Of a DNA stretch of 64,000 bases, positions 18,748 to 27,675 are shown piece after piece. Origin of the DNA: Neomesorhizobium sp963726065 (lineage in GTDB: Bacteria > Pseudomonadota > Alphaproteobacteria > Rhizobiales > Rhizobiaceae); assembly GCA_963726065.1 (NCBI GenBank), contig CAVSAU010000007.1:62001-126000 (forward strand), written 5' to 3'. The notes below the pieces were generated by a model, which did no database searches, was not told where the DNA came from, and was given only the letters and a program-made list of their open reading frames with translations. Position numbers and translations under genes: made by a program. Position 1 is the first letter of the stretch; each line of letters begins with the position of its first letter.

Positions 18748-19758
18748 CTATTTGTTTTTTTCGACGGTCTGTTCGATGGCGCCGAAGATCGAATGACCGG
18801 CCTTGTCCTTCATTTCGATGCGGACGGTATCGCCGAAGCGCATGAACGGCGTCTTCGGCGAGCCCTGCTCGATGGTTTCGATAGTGCGCAGTTCGGCGAT
18901 GCAGGAGTAGCCGGAACCGCCGGCGGGGACCGGCTTGCCCGGCCCGCCGTCGAGCTTGTTGGACACCGTGCCCGAACCGATGATGGCGCCGGCGCAAAGC
19001 GGGCGTGTCCTGGCGGCATGGGCAATCAGCGCCGGGAAATCGAAGGTCATGTCGATGCCGGCATTGGCGCGGCCGAACGGCTGCCCGTTGAGATCGACGC
19101 AGAGCGGCAGATGCAGCTTGCCGCCGTCCCAGGCCTCGCCCAATTCGTCGGGCGTGACCGCGACCGGTGAAAAGGCCGACGACGGCTTCGACTGGAAGAA
19201 CCCGAAACCCTTGGCGAGTTCGGCGGCGGTCAGCCCGCGCAGCGTTACGTCGTTGACCAGCATGACGAGGCGGATCGCGGCGCGCGCCTCGTCGCTTGTA
19301 GCGCCAGCAGGCACATCGCCGGTGACCACGGCCACTTCGCCTTCCATGTCGATGCCCCAGGCCTCGTCAGCCATCACGATCGGATCGCGCGGCCCGAGGA
19401 ACGAATCGGAGCCGCCCTGATACATCAGCGGGTCGGTCCAGAAACTTTCCGGCATCTCGGCGCCGCGCGCCTTGCGCACCAGTTCGACATGGTTGACGTA
19501 GGCAGAGCCGTCCGCCCATTGATATGCGCGTGGCAGCGGCGAATGCGCGTCATGCTCATGGAAACGCGCCGAAGGCACCGATCCATGCTCCAGGCTTTCG
19601 GCCAGGGCGGCGAGGTGCGATGAAATGCGCTGCCAGTCGTCAAGCGCCGCCTGCAAGGTCGGCACCAGGAAGGATGCGTCGGCGTAGCGCGTCAAGTCGC
19701 GCGAGACGACAACCAGTTTTCCGTCGCGCGTTCCGTTCTTCAGCGTTGCAAGTTTCAT
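18748..19758 (-). CDS. fahA: Fumarylacetoacetate hydrolase-family protein (fumarylacetoacetase)
   Basis: 336 aa from ATG 19758 after GGAGGG. The FAH fold is shown by AYVNHVELVRKARGAEMP, DSFLGPRDPIVMADEAWGIDMEGEVAVVTGDVPAGAT (metal-binding Glu cluster) and CAGAIIGSGTVSNKL. It cleaves fumarylacetoacetate to fumarate and acetoacetate, the last step of tyrosine catabolism. It is shorter than the 420-aa animal/Pseudomonas enzyme but is the form found beside hmgA in many alphaproteobacteria. It lies 10 bases after the DUF1428 gene and 8 bases before the MBL gene. Confidence 0.87.
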   Translation of the reverse strand: MKLATLKNGTRDGKLVVVSRDLTRYADASFLVPTLQAALDDWQRISSHLAALAESLEHGSVPSARFHEHDAHSPLPRAYQWADGSAYVNHVELVRKARGAEMPESFWTDPLMYQGGSDSFLGPRDPIVMADEAWGIDMEGEVAVVTGDVPAGATSDEARAAIRLVMLVNDVTLRGLTAAELAKGFGFFQSKPSSAFSPVAVTPDELGEAWDGGKLHLPLCVDLNGQPFGRANAGIDMTFDFPALIAHAARTRPLCAGAIIGSGTVSNKLDGGPGKPVPAGGSGYSCIAELRTIETIEQGSPKTPFMRFGDTVRIEMKDKAGHSIFGAIEQTVEKNK

Positions 19759-19768
19759 GCACCCTCCG

Positions 19769-20124
19769 TCATGCTTCCACGAACACCTGGAAGCCGCCAT
19801 AGATCAAGCGTTTCATGTAAGCCGGCATCTTGTCCATGCTCGGCCTTCATGCGCTCGATCCTCCATCACCTTCTTTATCACCTCGTCACGGTGTTCACGC
19901 GACGCGTAGGTAACGTAGGAGAAGACGACCGTCTCATTGTCTTCCCTTTTCACCGCCAGCGGGAACGACGTGACCTCGCCATCCGGCACATCGTCGGCGG
20001 CGGCCTCCACATAGGACAACGCGCCGTGTTCCATCCAGACGGTCCTGCCAAGTTCGGCGTTCTTCCTGTATTCTTCCCATTCCCCCTTCGGCACGGGCAG
20101 AACGAAGCCATCAACATAAGTCAT
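19769..20124 (-). CDS. DUF1428-family protein, two frameshifts near the 3' end
   Basis: Restored to 117 aa, starting MTYVDGFVLPVPKGEWEEYR. DUF1428 proteins are small alpha/beta (dimeric ferredoxin-like) proteins with the signature DDVPDGEVTSFPLAVK and ETVVFSYVTY. As read, the frame ends early with EDRAHEGRAW. Removing one C near 19857 and one G near 19838 gives ERMKAEHDKMPAYMKRLIYGGFQVF, ending at TGA 19771-19769. It sits between hmgA and the FAA hydrolase gene in a tight operon. Function unknown. Confidence 0.75.
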
Positions 20125-20205
20125 GGTTTTTCTCCTTGTGTGGTCACAACGACCTAAGGACGAACCGCGAGCGATGGTTCCGACAACCGGCCGGAAGATT
20201 CGGTG

Positions 20206-21519
20206 CTAACTCCAATCGCCTTCGACGGTGCCGTTGAAACGCTTCTTCAGGTCCTTCCAGCAATCGATGTAGTCGTGCTGCAGAGTCGCGAGTTCCGCCC
20301 CATAGCGGGTCAGCATCTGCGGGAAGCGGGTCTCGAACATGAAGGCCATGGTGTTGTCGAGCTTCACCGGCTTCAGATCGGCCTTCGAGGCCTTTTCGAA
20401 ACCCGGCGCGTCCGGTCCATGCGCCAGCATCATGTTGTGCAGGCTGATGCCACCGGGAACGAAACCCTTCTTCCTTGGCGTCGTACTGGCCGTGGATCAG
20501 ACCCATGAACTCGCTCATGATGTTGCGGTGATACCAAGGCGGCCGGAAGGTGTTTTCCGCCACCAGCCAGCGCGGCGGGAAGATGACGAAATCGACGTTG
20601 GCTGTGCCTTCCTCGCCACTCGGCGCGGTCAGCACGGTGAAGATCGACGGATCGGGATGGTCGAACAGGATCGCACCGACGGGCGAAAACGTCGCCAGAT
20701 CATATTTGTAGGGCGCGTAGTTGCCGTGCCACGCAACAACGTCGAGAGGCGAATGGCCAAGTTCGGTGACATGGAACTGGCCGCACCATTTGACGATCAG
20801 CCGGCACGGCGTCTCCTTCTCCTCGAACCATGCGACAGGCGTCTTGAAGTCGCGCGGATTGGCAAGGCAGTTCGCGCCGATCGGTCCGCGGTCGGGCATG
20901 GTGAACTTGGCGCCGTAATTCTCGCAGACGTAGCCCCGCGCCGTCTCGTCGATCAGTTCGACCTTGAACACCAGGCCGCGCGGCAGCACGCGATTTCACC
21001 GGGCGCGAGTTCGATCACGCCCATCTCGGTGACGAAATGCAGCCGCCCGACCTGCGGTACGATCAGCAGCTCGCCATCCGCGTTGAAGAAATGGTCGTCG
21101 ATCATCGAGCGGTTTGCGACATAGACATGGGCCGCCATGCCGCTCTGTCCCAGCGCATCGCCCGCCGTGGTGATTGTGCGCATGCCGGCGATGAAGTCGG
21201 TCGGCTCCGTCGGCATCGGCACCGGGTTCCAGCGATATTGCCCGAGCGCCAGTTCGTGATCGCGAATGTTGGGCGCAGTTTTCCACTGCGGATAGCTTGC
21301 CGGCTTGAAACGGCCGGTGTGCTTGACGCTCGGGCGGATACGGTAAAGCCAGGAACGCTCGTTGGTGCCGCGCGGCGCTGTGAAGGGTGAGCCGGAAAGT
21401 TGCTCGGCGTAGAGACCGTAGGCCGGGCGCTGCGGCGAATTGCGGCCCTGAGGCAGCGAACCCGGAAGGGTTTCCGTCTCGAAGTCGTTGCCGAAGCCCG
21501 GCATGTACTGGAAGGTCAT
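20206..21519 (-). CDS. hmgA: Homogentisate 1,2-dioxygenase, two frameshifts
   Basis: Restored to 437 aa from ATG 21519 (GGGAGGAGC upstream), MTFQYMPGFGNDFETETLPGSLPQGRNSP. It opens the homogentisate ring to maleylacetoacetate. Two indels break it: near 20996 the family sequence goes from APGEIA to VLPRGLVFKVEL (a base appears missing), and near 20467 from AKEEGF to VPGGISLHNMMLAHGPD (one extra G). The C-terminal cupin iron site region (PPWYHRNIMSEFMGLIHGQYD) is present. It is the first gene of the minus-strand homogentisate operon, and a MarR gene is divergent. Confidence 0.92.
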
Positions 21520-21628
21520 GGCTTGCTCCTCCCGATTGACGCAAATTCGTTTCATCTGTAACCATTGAAAATGTAACTATCAACAGGGTCGTCTGCGCTG
21601 TTCGGCCGCAAACCTGCGAAGGCAGGTC

Positions 21629-22069
21629 ATGGACATCGAAATCCTCGAACTCGAGATGTTCCTGCCTTACCGGCTCAACCGGCTGGCCGACGCCGTCAGC
21701 CGGGAATTCTCGAAAATCTACCGCGACCGCTACGGTTTGACACGCCCGCAATGGCGCACGCTGGCCGGGCTCGGCCAGCATGGCACCATGACGGCGACAG
21801 CCATCGGCGAACAATCCGCCATGCACAAGACCAAGGTTTCGCGGGCGGTCGCCGAGCTCGAAAGGCGCAAATGGCTGGTCGCGCGCGACAGACCCGGCCG
21901 ACCGCCGGGTTGAAAACCTGACGCTGACCAAGAGGGAAAGGCGGTCTATCGGGAGATGGTGCCGTTGGCGAAGGCTTACGAAGCAGCCCTGCTCGGCCGA
22001 ATGTCAACGCGGGAACGCAACGATGTCGCCGGCGGTATCCGGGCCATTGAAGCAGCACTGCTCAAATAG
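21629..22069 (+). CDS. MarR-family regulator (HmgR-like), two frameshifts
   Basis: Restored to 146 aa, starting MDIEILELEMFLPYRLNRLADAVS. The winged-helix core is present (LTRPQWRTLAGLGQHGTMTATAIGEQSAMHKTKVSRAVAEL). As read it stops at 21911-21913. One extra base near 21881 and one missing base near 21934 restore ATDPADRRVENLTLTKEGKAVY and an end at TAG 22067-22069. Divergent from hmgA across 109 bases, so it probably represses the homogentisate operon and senses an aromatic intermediate. Direct repeats TGTAAC at 21557 and 21572 in the gap could be binding sites. Confidence 0.82.
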
Positions 22070-22081
22070 GACCAACCGCCC

Positions 22082-22585
22082 TCAATCCACAGGCCGTGGA
22101 TATTGAACCCGCGGTGGGATCCAGTGATGGATCAAGGCAAGTGCGACCAGGCTGACGCTGCCAATCAGCACCACCACGAAAAGCGTTGCCCCCTGAAACG
22201 GCGACGCTGTCGCCACCAGCGGCAATGCTCCCGCGGGTGGATGCGTCACGCGCAGCATCAGCATCAGCGCGATCGCGATGCCGACCGCTATTGCGGCAGC
22301 CCACCATGCTCCGGGAAAGGCGAGCGCGGCGGCAACGCCGACGATCGCCGCTATGAGATAACCGGCAAAGATGTTCATCGGCTGGGCAAGCGGACTGGCT
22401 GGCTGGCCAAAGAGAAGAACGGCCGTCGCACCGAGCGGCGCGATCAGCAGCGGCAACCCTGTCAGCGACGACAGCCCGCCGACCAGCGACATGCCGAGAA
22501 TGGCGCCCGAGCCCGATTTCACATGCGACAGGAATTGCCCCCTCGGTTCGTGTCTGGCTGTCAGGGAGCGGATATGGCGGCGCAT
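22082..22585 (-). CDS. HPP-family integral membrane protein
   Basis: About 167 aa from ATG 22585, or 186 aa from an upstream TTG at 22642; neither has a clear ribosome-binding site. Four to five membrane segments (AILGMSLVGGLSSLTGLPLLIAPL, MNIFAGYLIAAIVGVAAALAF, AAIAVGIAIALMLMLRV, ATLFVVVLIGSVSLVAL). The family motif THPPAGA is present. Plant and cyanobacterial HPP proteins transport nitrite; the role in proteobacteria is unsettled. It is convergent with the MarR gene, 12 bases apart. Confidence 0.8.
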   Translation of the reverse strand: MRRHIRSLTARHEPRGQFLSHVKSGSGAILGMSLVGGLSSLTGLPLLIAPLGATAVLLFGQPASPLAQPMNIFAGYLIAAIVGVAAALAFPGAWWAAAIAVGIAIALMLMLRVTHPPAGALPLVATASPFQGATLFVVVLIGSVSLVALALIHHWIPPRVQYPRPVD

Positions 22586-22647
22586 CGGCAGGTCCGGGTC
22601 AGGAAGCCCGCCTCGATAGCAAACGCTGCCAACCGACTGCAACGATC

Positions 22648-22661
22648 AAAATTCGAATTTT
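22648..22661 (+). promoter_or_regulatory. AT-rich 14-bp perfect palindrome upstream of the HPP gene
   Basis: AAAATTCGAATTTT is fully self-complementary and stands out in a GC-rich region. It lies upstream of both candidate HPP starts within the 150-base gap to tdh. It could be a repressor or promoter element; no regulator is known. Confidence 0.35.
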
Positions 22662-22791
22662 CGGGACCGAAAGGGAAAAATCGTGATGCCAGGGCGATGG
22701 CCGCAGCAAGCTGGTGGCAACGCTGGACAACGAGCTGGCCAAGGCGTCCATCGCGGAAAATCTCGACCGTCATTCCGATCTGGCCTGACCC

Positions 22792-23828
22792 TCACCAGTC
22801 CATCACCACCTTGCCGGAATTGCCGCTGCGCATCGCCTCGAAGCCTGCGATGTAGTCGTCGATGCCGATGCGGTGCGTGATCAGCCCGGACACGTCGAGC
22901 GGCCCCTGCACCAGCGCGATCATCTTGTACCAGGTCTCGAACATCTCGCGGCCGTAGATGCCCTTGAGATGCAGCATCTTGAAGATGACCTTGTTCCAGT
23001 CGATCTCGAAGCCGGTCGGCGCGATGCCGAGAATGGCGATCTTGCCGCCATTGTTCATCGTGTCGATCATGTCGCGGAAGGCGGGCGCCGCGCCCGACAT
23101 TTCGAGGCCGACGTCGAAACCTTCGGTCATGCCGATCGTCGCGCATCACGTCGCTCAGCTTCTCCTTCGAGGCATCGACGACATGCTGGACACCGAGCTT
23201 GCTGCGCCAGCGCCAGGCGGACCGGATTGATGTCGGTGATGACGACCTTGCGGGCGCCGACGCACTGCGCCACCAGCGCGCCCATGATGCCGATCGGTCC
23301 GGCGCCGGTGACCAGCACGTCCTCGCCGACAAGATCGAAGGACAGCGCCGTGTGCACGGCGTTGCCGAGCGGATCGAAGATCGCCGCGATCTCGTCCGGC
23401 ACGTCGTCGGGGATCGGCACGACATTGTGCTGCGGGATTGCCAGATATTCGCCGAACGCGCCCGGCCGGTTGACGCCGACGCCCAGCGTGTTGCGGCAGA
23501 GATGACCACTGCCCGCGCGGCAGTTGCGGCAATGGCCGCAGACGATGTGGCCTTCGCCGGAGACGCGCTGGCCGATCTTGTATTCGGTCACCGCCGAGCC
23601 GAAATCGGCGACCGTGCCGACGAATTCATGGCCGGTGACCATCGGCACCGGCACGGTCTTCTGCGCCCACTCGTCCCAGTTGTAGATGTGCACGTCGGTG
23701 CCGCAGATCGCGGTCTTCTTGACCTTGATCAGCACATCGTTGGGGCCGATCTCGGGCACCGGCACCTCTTCCATCCAGATGCCCGGCTCGGCCTTGGCCT
23801 TCACCAGCGCACGCATCATGTTCGACAT
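22792..23828 (-). CDS. tdh: L-threonine 3-dehydrogenase, two frameshifts
   Basis: Restored to 344 aa from ATG 23828. Zinc-dependent medium-chain dehydrogenase oxidising threonine to 2-amino-3-ketobutyrate. Catalytic zinc site: Cys in KTAICGTDVHIYNWD and His-Glu in TGHEFVG. Structural zinc Cys cluster: CGHCRNCRAGSGHLC. NAD site: VTGAGPIGIMGAL. One extra A near 23207 (LALAQQAR for LALARKLG) and one extra G near 23143 (MRDDRHD for MRDIGMTEGF) split it into two frames. It follows kbl by 10 bases in the usual kbl-tdh order. Confidence 0.92.
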
Positions 23829-23838
23829 GTTTTCGTTC

Positions 23839-25031
23839 CTAACCAATCACGCCAAGTTCGCGCCCGACCTCGCCGAACGCATCGCACTGCGCGGTCGATA
23901 TCTTCCGTCGAATGGGCCGCCGACATCTGCGTGCGGATCCGCGCCTGTCCCTTCGGCACGACCGGGAACGAGAAGCCGATCACGTAGATGCCGCGCTCCA
24001 GCATCCTTGCCGCCATCTCCTGCGCCAGCGCGGCGTCGCCGAGCATGACCGGGATGATCGGATGGTCGGCGCCGGCAAGCGTGAAGCCGAGCTTCGTCAT
24101 CTGATCGCGAAAGCGTTCGGCGTTGGCATAGAGCCGCTCGCGCAAGGCGTCGCCCTTCTCGATCAGGTCGAAGACCTTGAGCGAGGCGCCGGCAATGGCC
24201 GGCATCAGCGTGTTGGAGAACAGATAGGGCCGCGAGCGCTGGCGCAGCCAGTCGACCACTGTCGCGCTTGCCGGACGTGTAGCCGCCGGATGCGCCGCCG
24301 AGCGCCTTGCCGAGCGTGCCGGTGATGATGTCCACCCGGCCCTCGACGCCGCAATGTTCGGGCGAGCCGCGGCCATTCTTGCCGACGAAGCCGACTGCGT
24401 GGCTGTCATCGACCATGACCATCGCGCCGTATTTATCGGCGAGATCGCAGACGCCCTGGAGATTGGCGATGATGCCGTCCATGGAAAACACGCCGTCGGT
24501 GGCGATCAGCTTGAAACGGCTGCCTTGCGCCTTCTTCAGCTCTTCCTCGAGCGCCACCATGTCGTTGTTGGCATAGCGGAAGCGCTTGGCCTTTGAGAGC
24601 CGTACCCCGTCGATGATCGAGGCATGGTTGAGCGCGTCGGAAATGATCGCATCCTCTTCGCCGAGCAGCGTCTCGAACAGTCCGCCATTGGCATCGAAGC
24701 AGGAGCCGTAGAGGATCGTGTCCTCCATACCGAGGAAGTTCGATATCGTCGCCTCGAGCTGCTTGTGCTCTTCCTGGGTGCCGCAGATGAAGCGCACCGA
24801 GGCCATGCCGTAGCCGTAGCGGTCGAGGGCGTCCTTGGCGGCGTCGCGCAACTCTTCGTTGTCGGCAAGGCCGAGATAGTTGTTGGCGCAGAAATTCAGC
24901 ACCTTCTCGCCGCTTGCCACTTCGATCCGGCTCGACTGGGTCGAGGTGATCACGCGCTCGGACTTGTAAAGGCCCGCGGATTTCAGCCCTTCAAGCTCGG
25001 CTGCGATGTGGGACAAAAAATTTCCGCTCAT
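23839..25031 (-). CDS. kbl: Glycine C-acetyltransferase (2-amino-3-ketobutyrate CoA ligase), two frameshifts
   Basis: Restored to 396 aa, the normal Kbl length, from ATG 25031. PLP-dependent alpha-oxoamine synthase converting 2-amino-3-ketobutyrate and CoA to glycine and acetyl-CoA. Landmarks are SCFDANGGLFETLL, MVDDSHAVGFVGKNGRG and the Schiff-base Lys in GTLGKALGGASGGYTSG. One extra C after GGYTSGK (about 24275) and one extra G near the end (about 23886) displace the C-terminal third, which continues as ATVVDWLRQRSRPYLFSNT in the adjacent frame and ends GRELGVIG. Confidence 0.92.
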
Positions 25032-25190
25032 TCAGCACCTGTTCCTGGGCAATTGCCCCTCGTACCGCCCCGCTGCAGCGGAGACCTATCACAAATACGA
25101 CTTGGCGACTCGCCGCTTCCCTGGCGTCGCGCGCGGGCGCACGAGGCTAGAGTGGATCGGCTTTGTCAACAGCCTTCGCCAAGGAAACCC

Positions 25191-26306
25191 ATGTCAGCCG
25201 CGACCATATCGAGCATTCGTATCTACAGGCAATGGCAACCATTTCGCGACGGCACCTACCGCTGCTCCGGGGGGCGCAGCGCCGAAGGATTCGATTCCTC
25301 GATCGTCGAGATTACCTCGCGCGATGGCTTGCGCGGCTATGGGGAGATGGCGCCGCTCGGCAGCTTCTACGACCCGGCCTTCGCCGCAGGCGCGCGGGCG
25401 GCGATGCGAGAACTGATGCCGCACTTGCTGGGAGCCGATGCAGCCGGCATCGAGGCGCTGAACCGCCGCATGGATTTATTGCTGAACGGCCACCCTTACG
25501 CGAAGGCGGCGATCGACATGGCGCTCTGGGACCTTTGTGGCAAGCACTGCGGCTTGTCGCTGGCGACGATGAGCGGCGGCGCGGAAGGCGCCACGCTGGC
25601 ACTCTACCGGTCGATTGCCCAACAGGCGCCCGACGCGATGGCGGCGCGCGCGCAGAAATACATCGCCGAAGGCTATCGCCGTCTGCAGGTGAAGGTCGGG
25701 CTCGACGTCAATGACGATATCGCACGGCTTCAGGCGGTGCGTGCTGCCGTTCCAGCCGACACGGTGCTGTTTTGCGATGCCAATGCGAGTTGGGGCACAG
25801 CTGATACGCGGCGCTTCCTGATGGCGACGCGCGACCTCGACTATACGCTGGAACAGCCCTGCGCGAGTTACGATGAGAACCTGGCGATCCGCCACGCCTG
25901 CGACCGGCCGCTGGTGCTGGACGAAACCATCGACAGCGTCGACGTCTTGTTGCGCGCCATTGCCGACGGGCTGGTCGACGGCATCACCATCAAGCTCGCC
26001 CGCGTCGGTGGACTGACTAAGGCCAAGCTGGTGCGCGACATCGCAATCGCCCGCAATCTCAAGGTGACGATCGAAGACACCGGTGGCGCCGAGATCGATA
26101 CGGCAGCCTATTGCGGTCTCATGCTTTCGACGCCGGAGACCCTTCGCCAGCATACCGTCGACTTTCACAACTGGGTGACGGTTTCGAACGCGAAGGCCGA
26201 CTTCCGCATCGCGGACGGCGCAATGGTCATTCCGGTTGGCCCCGGGCTTGGCATCGAGGTCGACGCGAACACACTTGGCGAGCCGGTTTTCGCCTGCCAA
26301 CTCTGA
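25191..26306 (+). CDS. MR/MLE enolase-superfamily enzyme, possibly cis-3-hydroxy-L-proline dehydratase
   Basis: 371 aa from ATG 25191 with AAGGAA upstream. N-terminal capping domain, then a TIM barrel: LQVKVGLD (catalytic Lys strand 2), metal ligands FCDANASWG (Asp), LEQPC (Glu) and LVLDETIDS (Glu), Lys in ITIKLARVGGLTKAKL, and TIEDTGGAEIDTAA. The EDTGGAEI loop recalls the subgroup that dehydrates cis-3-hydroxyproline or handles proline betaine derivatives. A 4R-hydroxyproline betaine epimerase-type role is an alternative. No dedicated transporter or proline gene is adjacent. Divergent from kbl across 159 bases with no recognisable operator. Confidence 0.78.
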   Translation: MSAATISSIRIYRQWQPFRDGTYRCSGGRSAEGFDSSIVEITSRDGLRGYGEMAPLGSFYDPAFAAGARAAMRELMPHLLGADAAGIEALNRRMDLLLNGHPYAKAAIDMALWDLCGKHCGLSLATMSGGAEGATLALYRSIAQQAPDAMAARAQKYIAEGYRRLQVKVGLDVNDDIARLQAVRAAVPADTVLFCDANASWGTADTRRFLMATRDLDYTLEQPCASYDENLAIRHACDRPLVLDETIDSVDVLLRAIADGLVDGITIKLARVGGLTKAKLVRDIAIARNLKVTIEDTGGAEIDTAAYCGLMLSTPETLRQHTVDFHNWVTVSNAKADFRIADGAMVIPVGPGLGIEVDANTLGEPVFACQL

Positions 26307-26317
26307 TCCTGCGAAAA

Positions 26318-26344
26318 CCCGCCTCGACGCATTGCCGAGACGGG
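26318..26344. terminator. Putative bidirectional terminator
   Basis: CCCGCCTCG (26318-26326) and CGAGACGGG (26336-26344) pair with one mismatch around a nine-base loop in the 53-base gap between two convergent genes. AAAA precedes the stem, giving a short U tract for the minus-strand transcript. Confidence 0.45.
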
Positions 26345-26359
26345 AACGCCATTGCCGGC

Positions 26360-27559
26360 TCAGAAAAACGCTTGCAGTCCGGTCTGGGCGCGGCCGAGGA
26401 TCAAGGCATGCACGTCGTGCGCACCTTCATAGGTGTTGACCGTCTCCAGATTCTGCGCATGGCGCATCACGTGGTAGCCGATCTGGATACCGTTGCCGCC
26501 ATGCATGTCGCGGGCCTGGCGGGCGATGTCGAGCGCCTTGCCGCAATTGTTGCGCTTGACGATCGAAATCATCTCCGGCGCCATCTTGCCCTCGTCCATC
26601 AGACGTCCAACCCGCAGTGAGCCCTGCAGCCCGAGCGCGATGTCGGTCTGCATGTCGGCAAGCTTCTTCTGGTAGAGTTGCATGCCAGCCAGCGGCTTGC
26701 CGAACTGCTTTCGGTCAAGCCCGTACTGGCGGGCGCGGAACCAGCAATCCTCGGCAGCGCCCAACGCGCCCCACGAAATGCCATAGCGCGCGCGGTTGAG
26801 GCACCCGAACGGGCCTTTGAGGCCGGAGACGTTGGGCAACAGCGCATCCTCGCCCACCTCGACGCCTTCCATGACGATCTCGCCGGTGATTGAAGCGCGC
26901 AGCGAGAGCTTGCCGCCGATCTTCGGCGCCGAAAGGCCCTTCATGCCCTTTTCCAGGACGAAGCCGCGGATCTGGTTGTCGTGTGCGGCCGACTTGGCCC
27001 ACACCACGAAAACGTCGGCGATAGGCGCGTTGGAAATCCACATCTTCGAACCCGAGATGCGATAGCCGTTGGCGGTCTTTTCCGCCCGCGTCTTCATGCC
27101 GCCCGGATCGGAGCCGGCGTCCGGCTCGGTCAAGCCAAAGCAGCCAATCCATTCCCCGGAAGCGAGCCTGGGCAAAAACTTCTTGCGCTGGCTTTCGTCG
27201 CCATAGGCATGGATCGGATACATGACCAGCGATGACTGCACGCTCATCATCGAGCGATAGCCGGAATCAACCCGCTCCACTTCCCGAGCGACCAGCCCGT
27301 ATGTGACATAGTTGGCGCCGATGCCGCCATATTCCTCAGGAATAGTGACGCCGAGCAGACCCGCCGCGCCCATTTCGCGGAAAATCGCCGGATCGGTCTT
27401 TTCGTCGAGATAGGCCTCCTCGATGCGCGGCGCCAGCTTGTCGGCGGCAAACGCGGCTGCGCCGTCGCGAACCATCCGCTCGTCTTCGGTCAGCTGGTCT
27501 TCAAGCAGGAACGGGTCGGCCCAGACAAAGCTGCCGCCTGCCGGTTTGGATACGTTCAT
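26360..27559 (-). CDS. gcdH: Glutaryl-CoA dehydrogenase
   Basis: 399 aa from ATG 27559 (AGGAACC upstream). It oxidatively decarboxylates glutaryl-CoA to crotonyl-CoA in lysine and tryptophan degradation. The sequence has the GCDH-specific N-terminus (FVWADPFLLEDQLTEDERMVRD), the flavin motif CFGLTEPDAGSDPGGMKTRA, KMWISNAPIADVFVVWAK and the catalytic Glu378 in NTYEGAHDVHALILGRAQTG. Dehydrogenases of this length with TYEGTHDIHAL-type ends are a well-defined clade. A divergent LysR gene (GcdR-like) 116 bases away and a palindrome directly upstream support specific regulation. Confidence 0.92.
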   Translation of the reverse strand: MNVSKPAGGSFVWADPFLLEDQLTEDERMVRDGAAAFAADKLAPRIEEAYLDEKTDPAIFREMGAAGLLGVTIPEEYGGIGANYVTYGLVAREVERVDSGYRSMMSVQSSLVMYPIHAYGDESQRKKFLPRLASGEWIGCFGLTEPDAGSDPGGMKTRAEKTANGYRISGSKMWISNAPIADVFVVWAKSAAHDNQIRGFVLEKGMKGLSAPKIGGKLSLRASITGEIVMEGVEVGEDALLPNVSGLKGPFGCLNRARYGISWGALGAAEDCWFRARQYGLDRKQFGKPLAGMQLYQKKLADMQTDIALGLQGSLRVGRLMDEGKMAPEMISIVKRNNCGKALDIARQARDMHGGNGIQIGYHVMRHAQNLETVNTYEGAHDVHALILGRAQTGLQAFF

Positions 27560-27572
27560 GGTTCCTCCGAAA

Positions 27573-27590
27573 ATGGGTGATTTCACCCAT
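27573..27590 (+). promoter_or_regulatory. Perfect palindrome in the gcdH / LysR intergenic region
   Basis: ATGGGTGATTTCACCCAT has 8-bp perfect arms with a TT centre and lies 13 bases upstream of the gcdH start codon, in the gap shared with the LysR gene. It is the obvious candidate operator for the LysR protein on gcdH or for autoregulation. Confidence 0.55.
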
Positions 27591-27675
27591 CCTAGACCGC
27601 TTCGGCACTTTTCGCTAACAAGTAATATCGCAGAGTTCATGCGCAAATTCGATCAACTTGAAGGCAGGCTAACCG

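Noticed and set aside
22646..23509. Minus-strand frame overlapping tdh and the gap beyond
   Set aside because: It carries tdh residues only briefly because of the frameshift and then becomes Arg/His-rich shadow.
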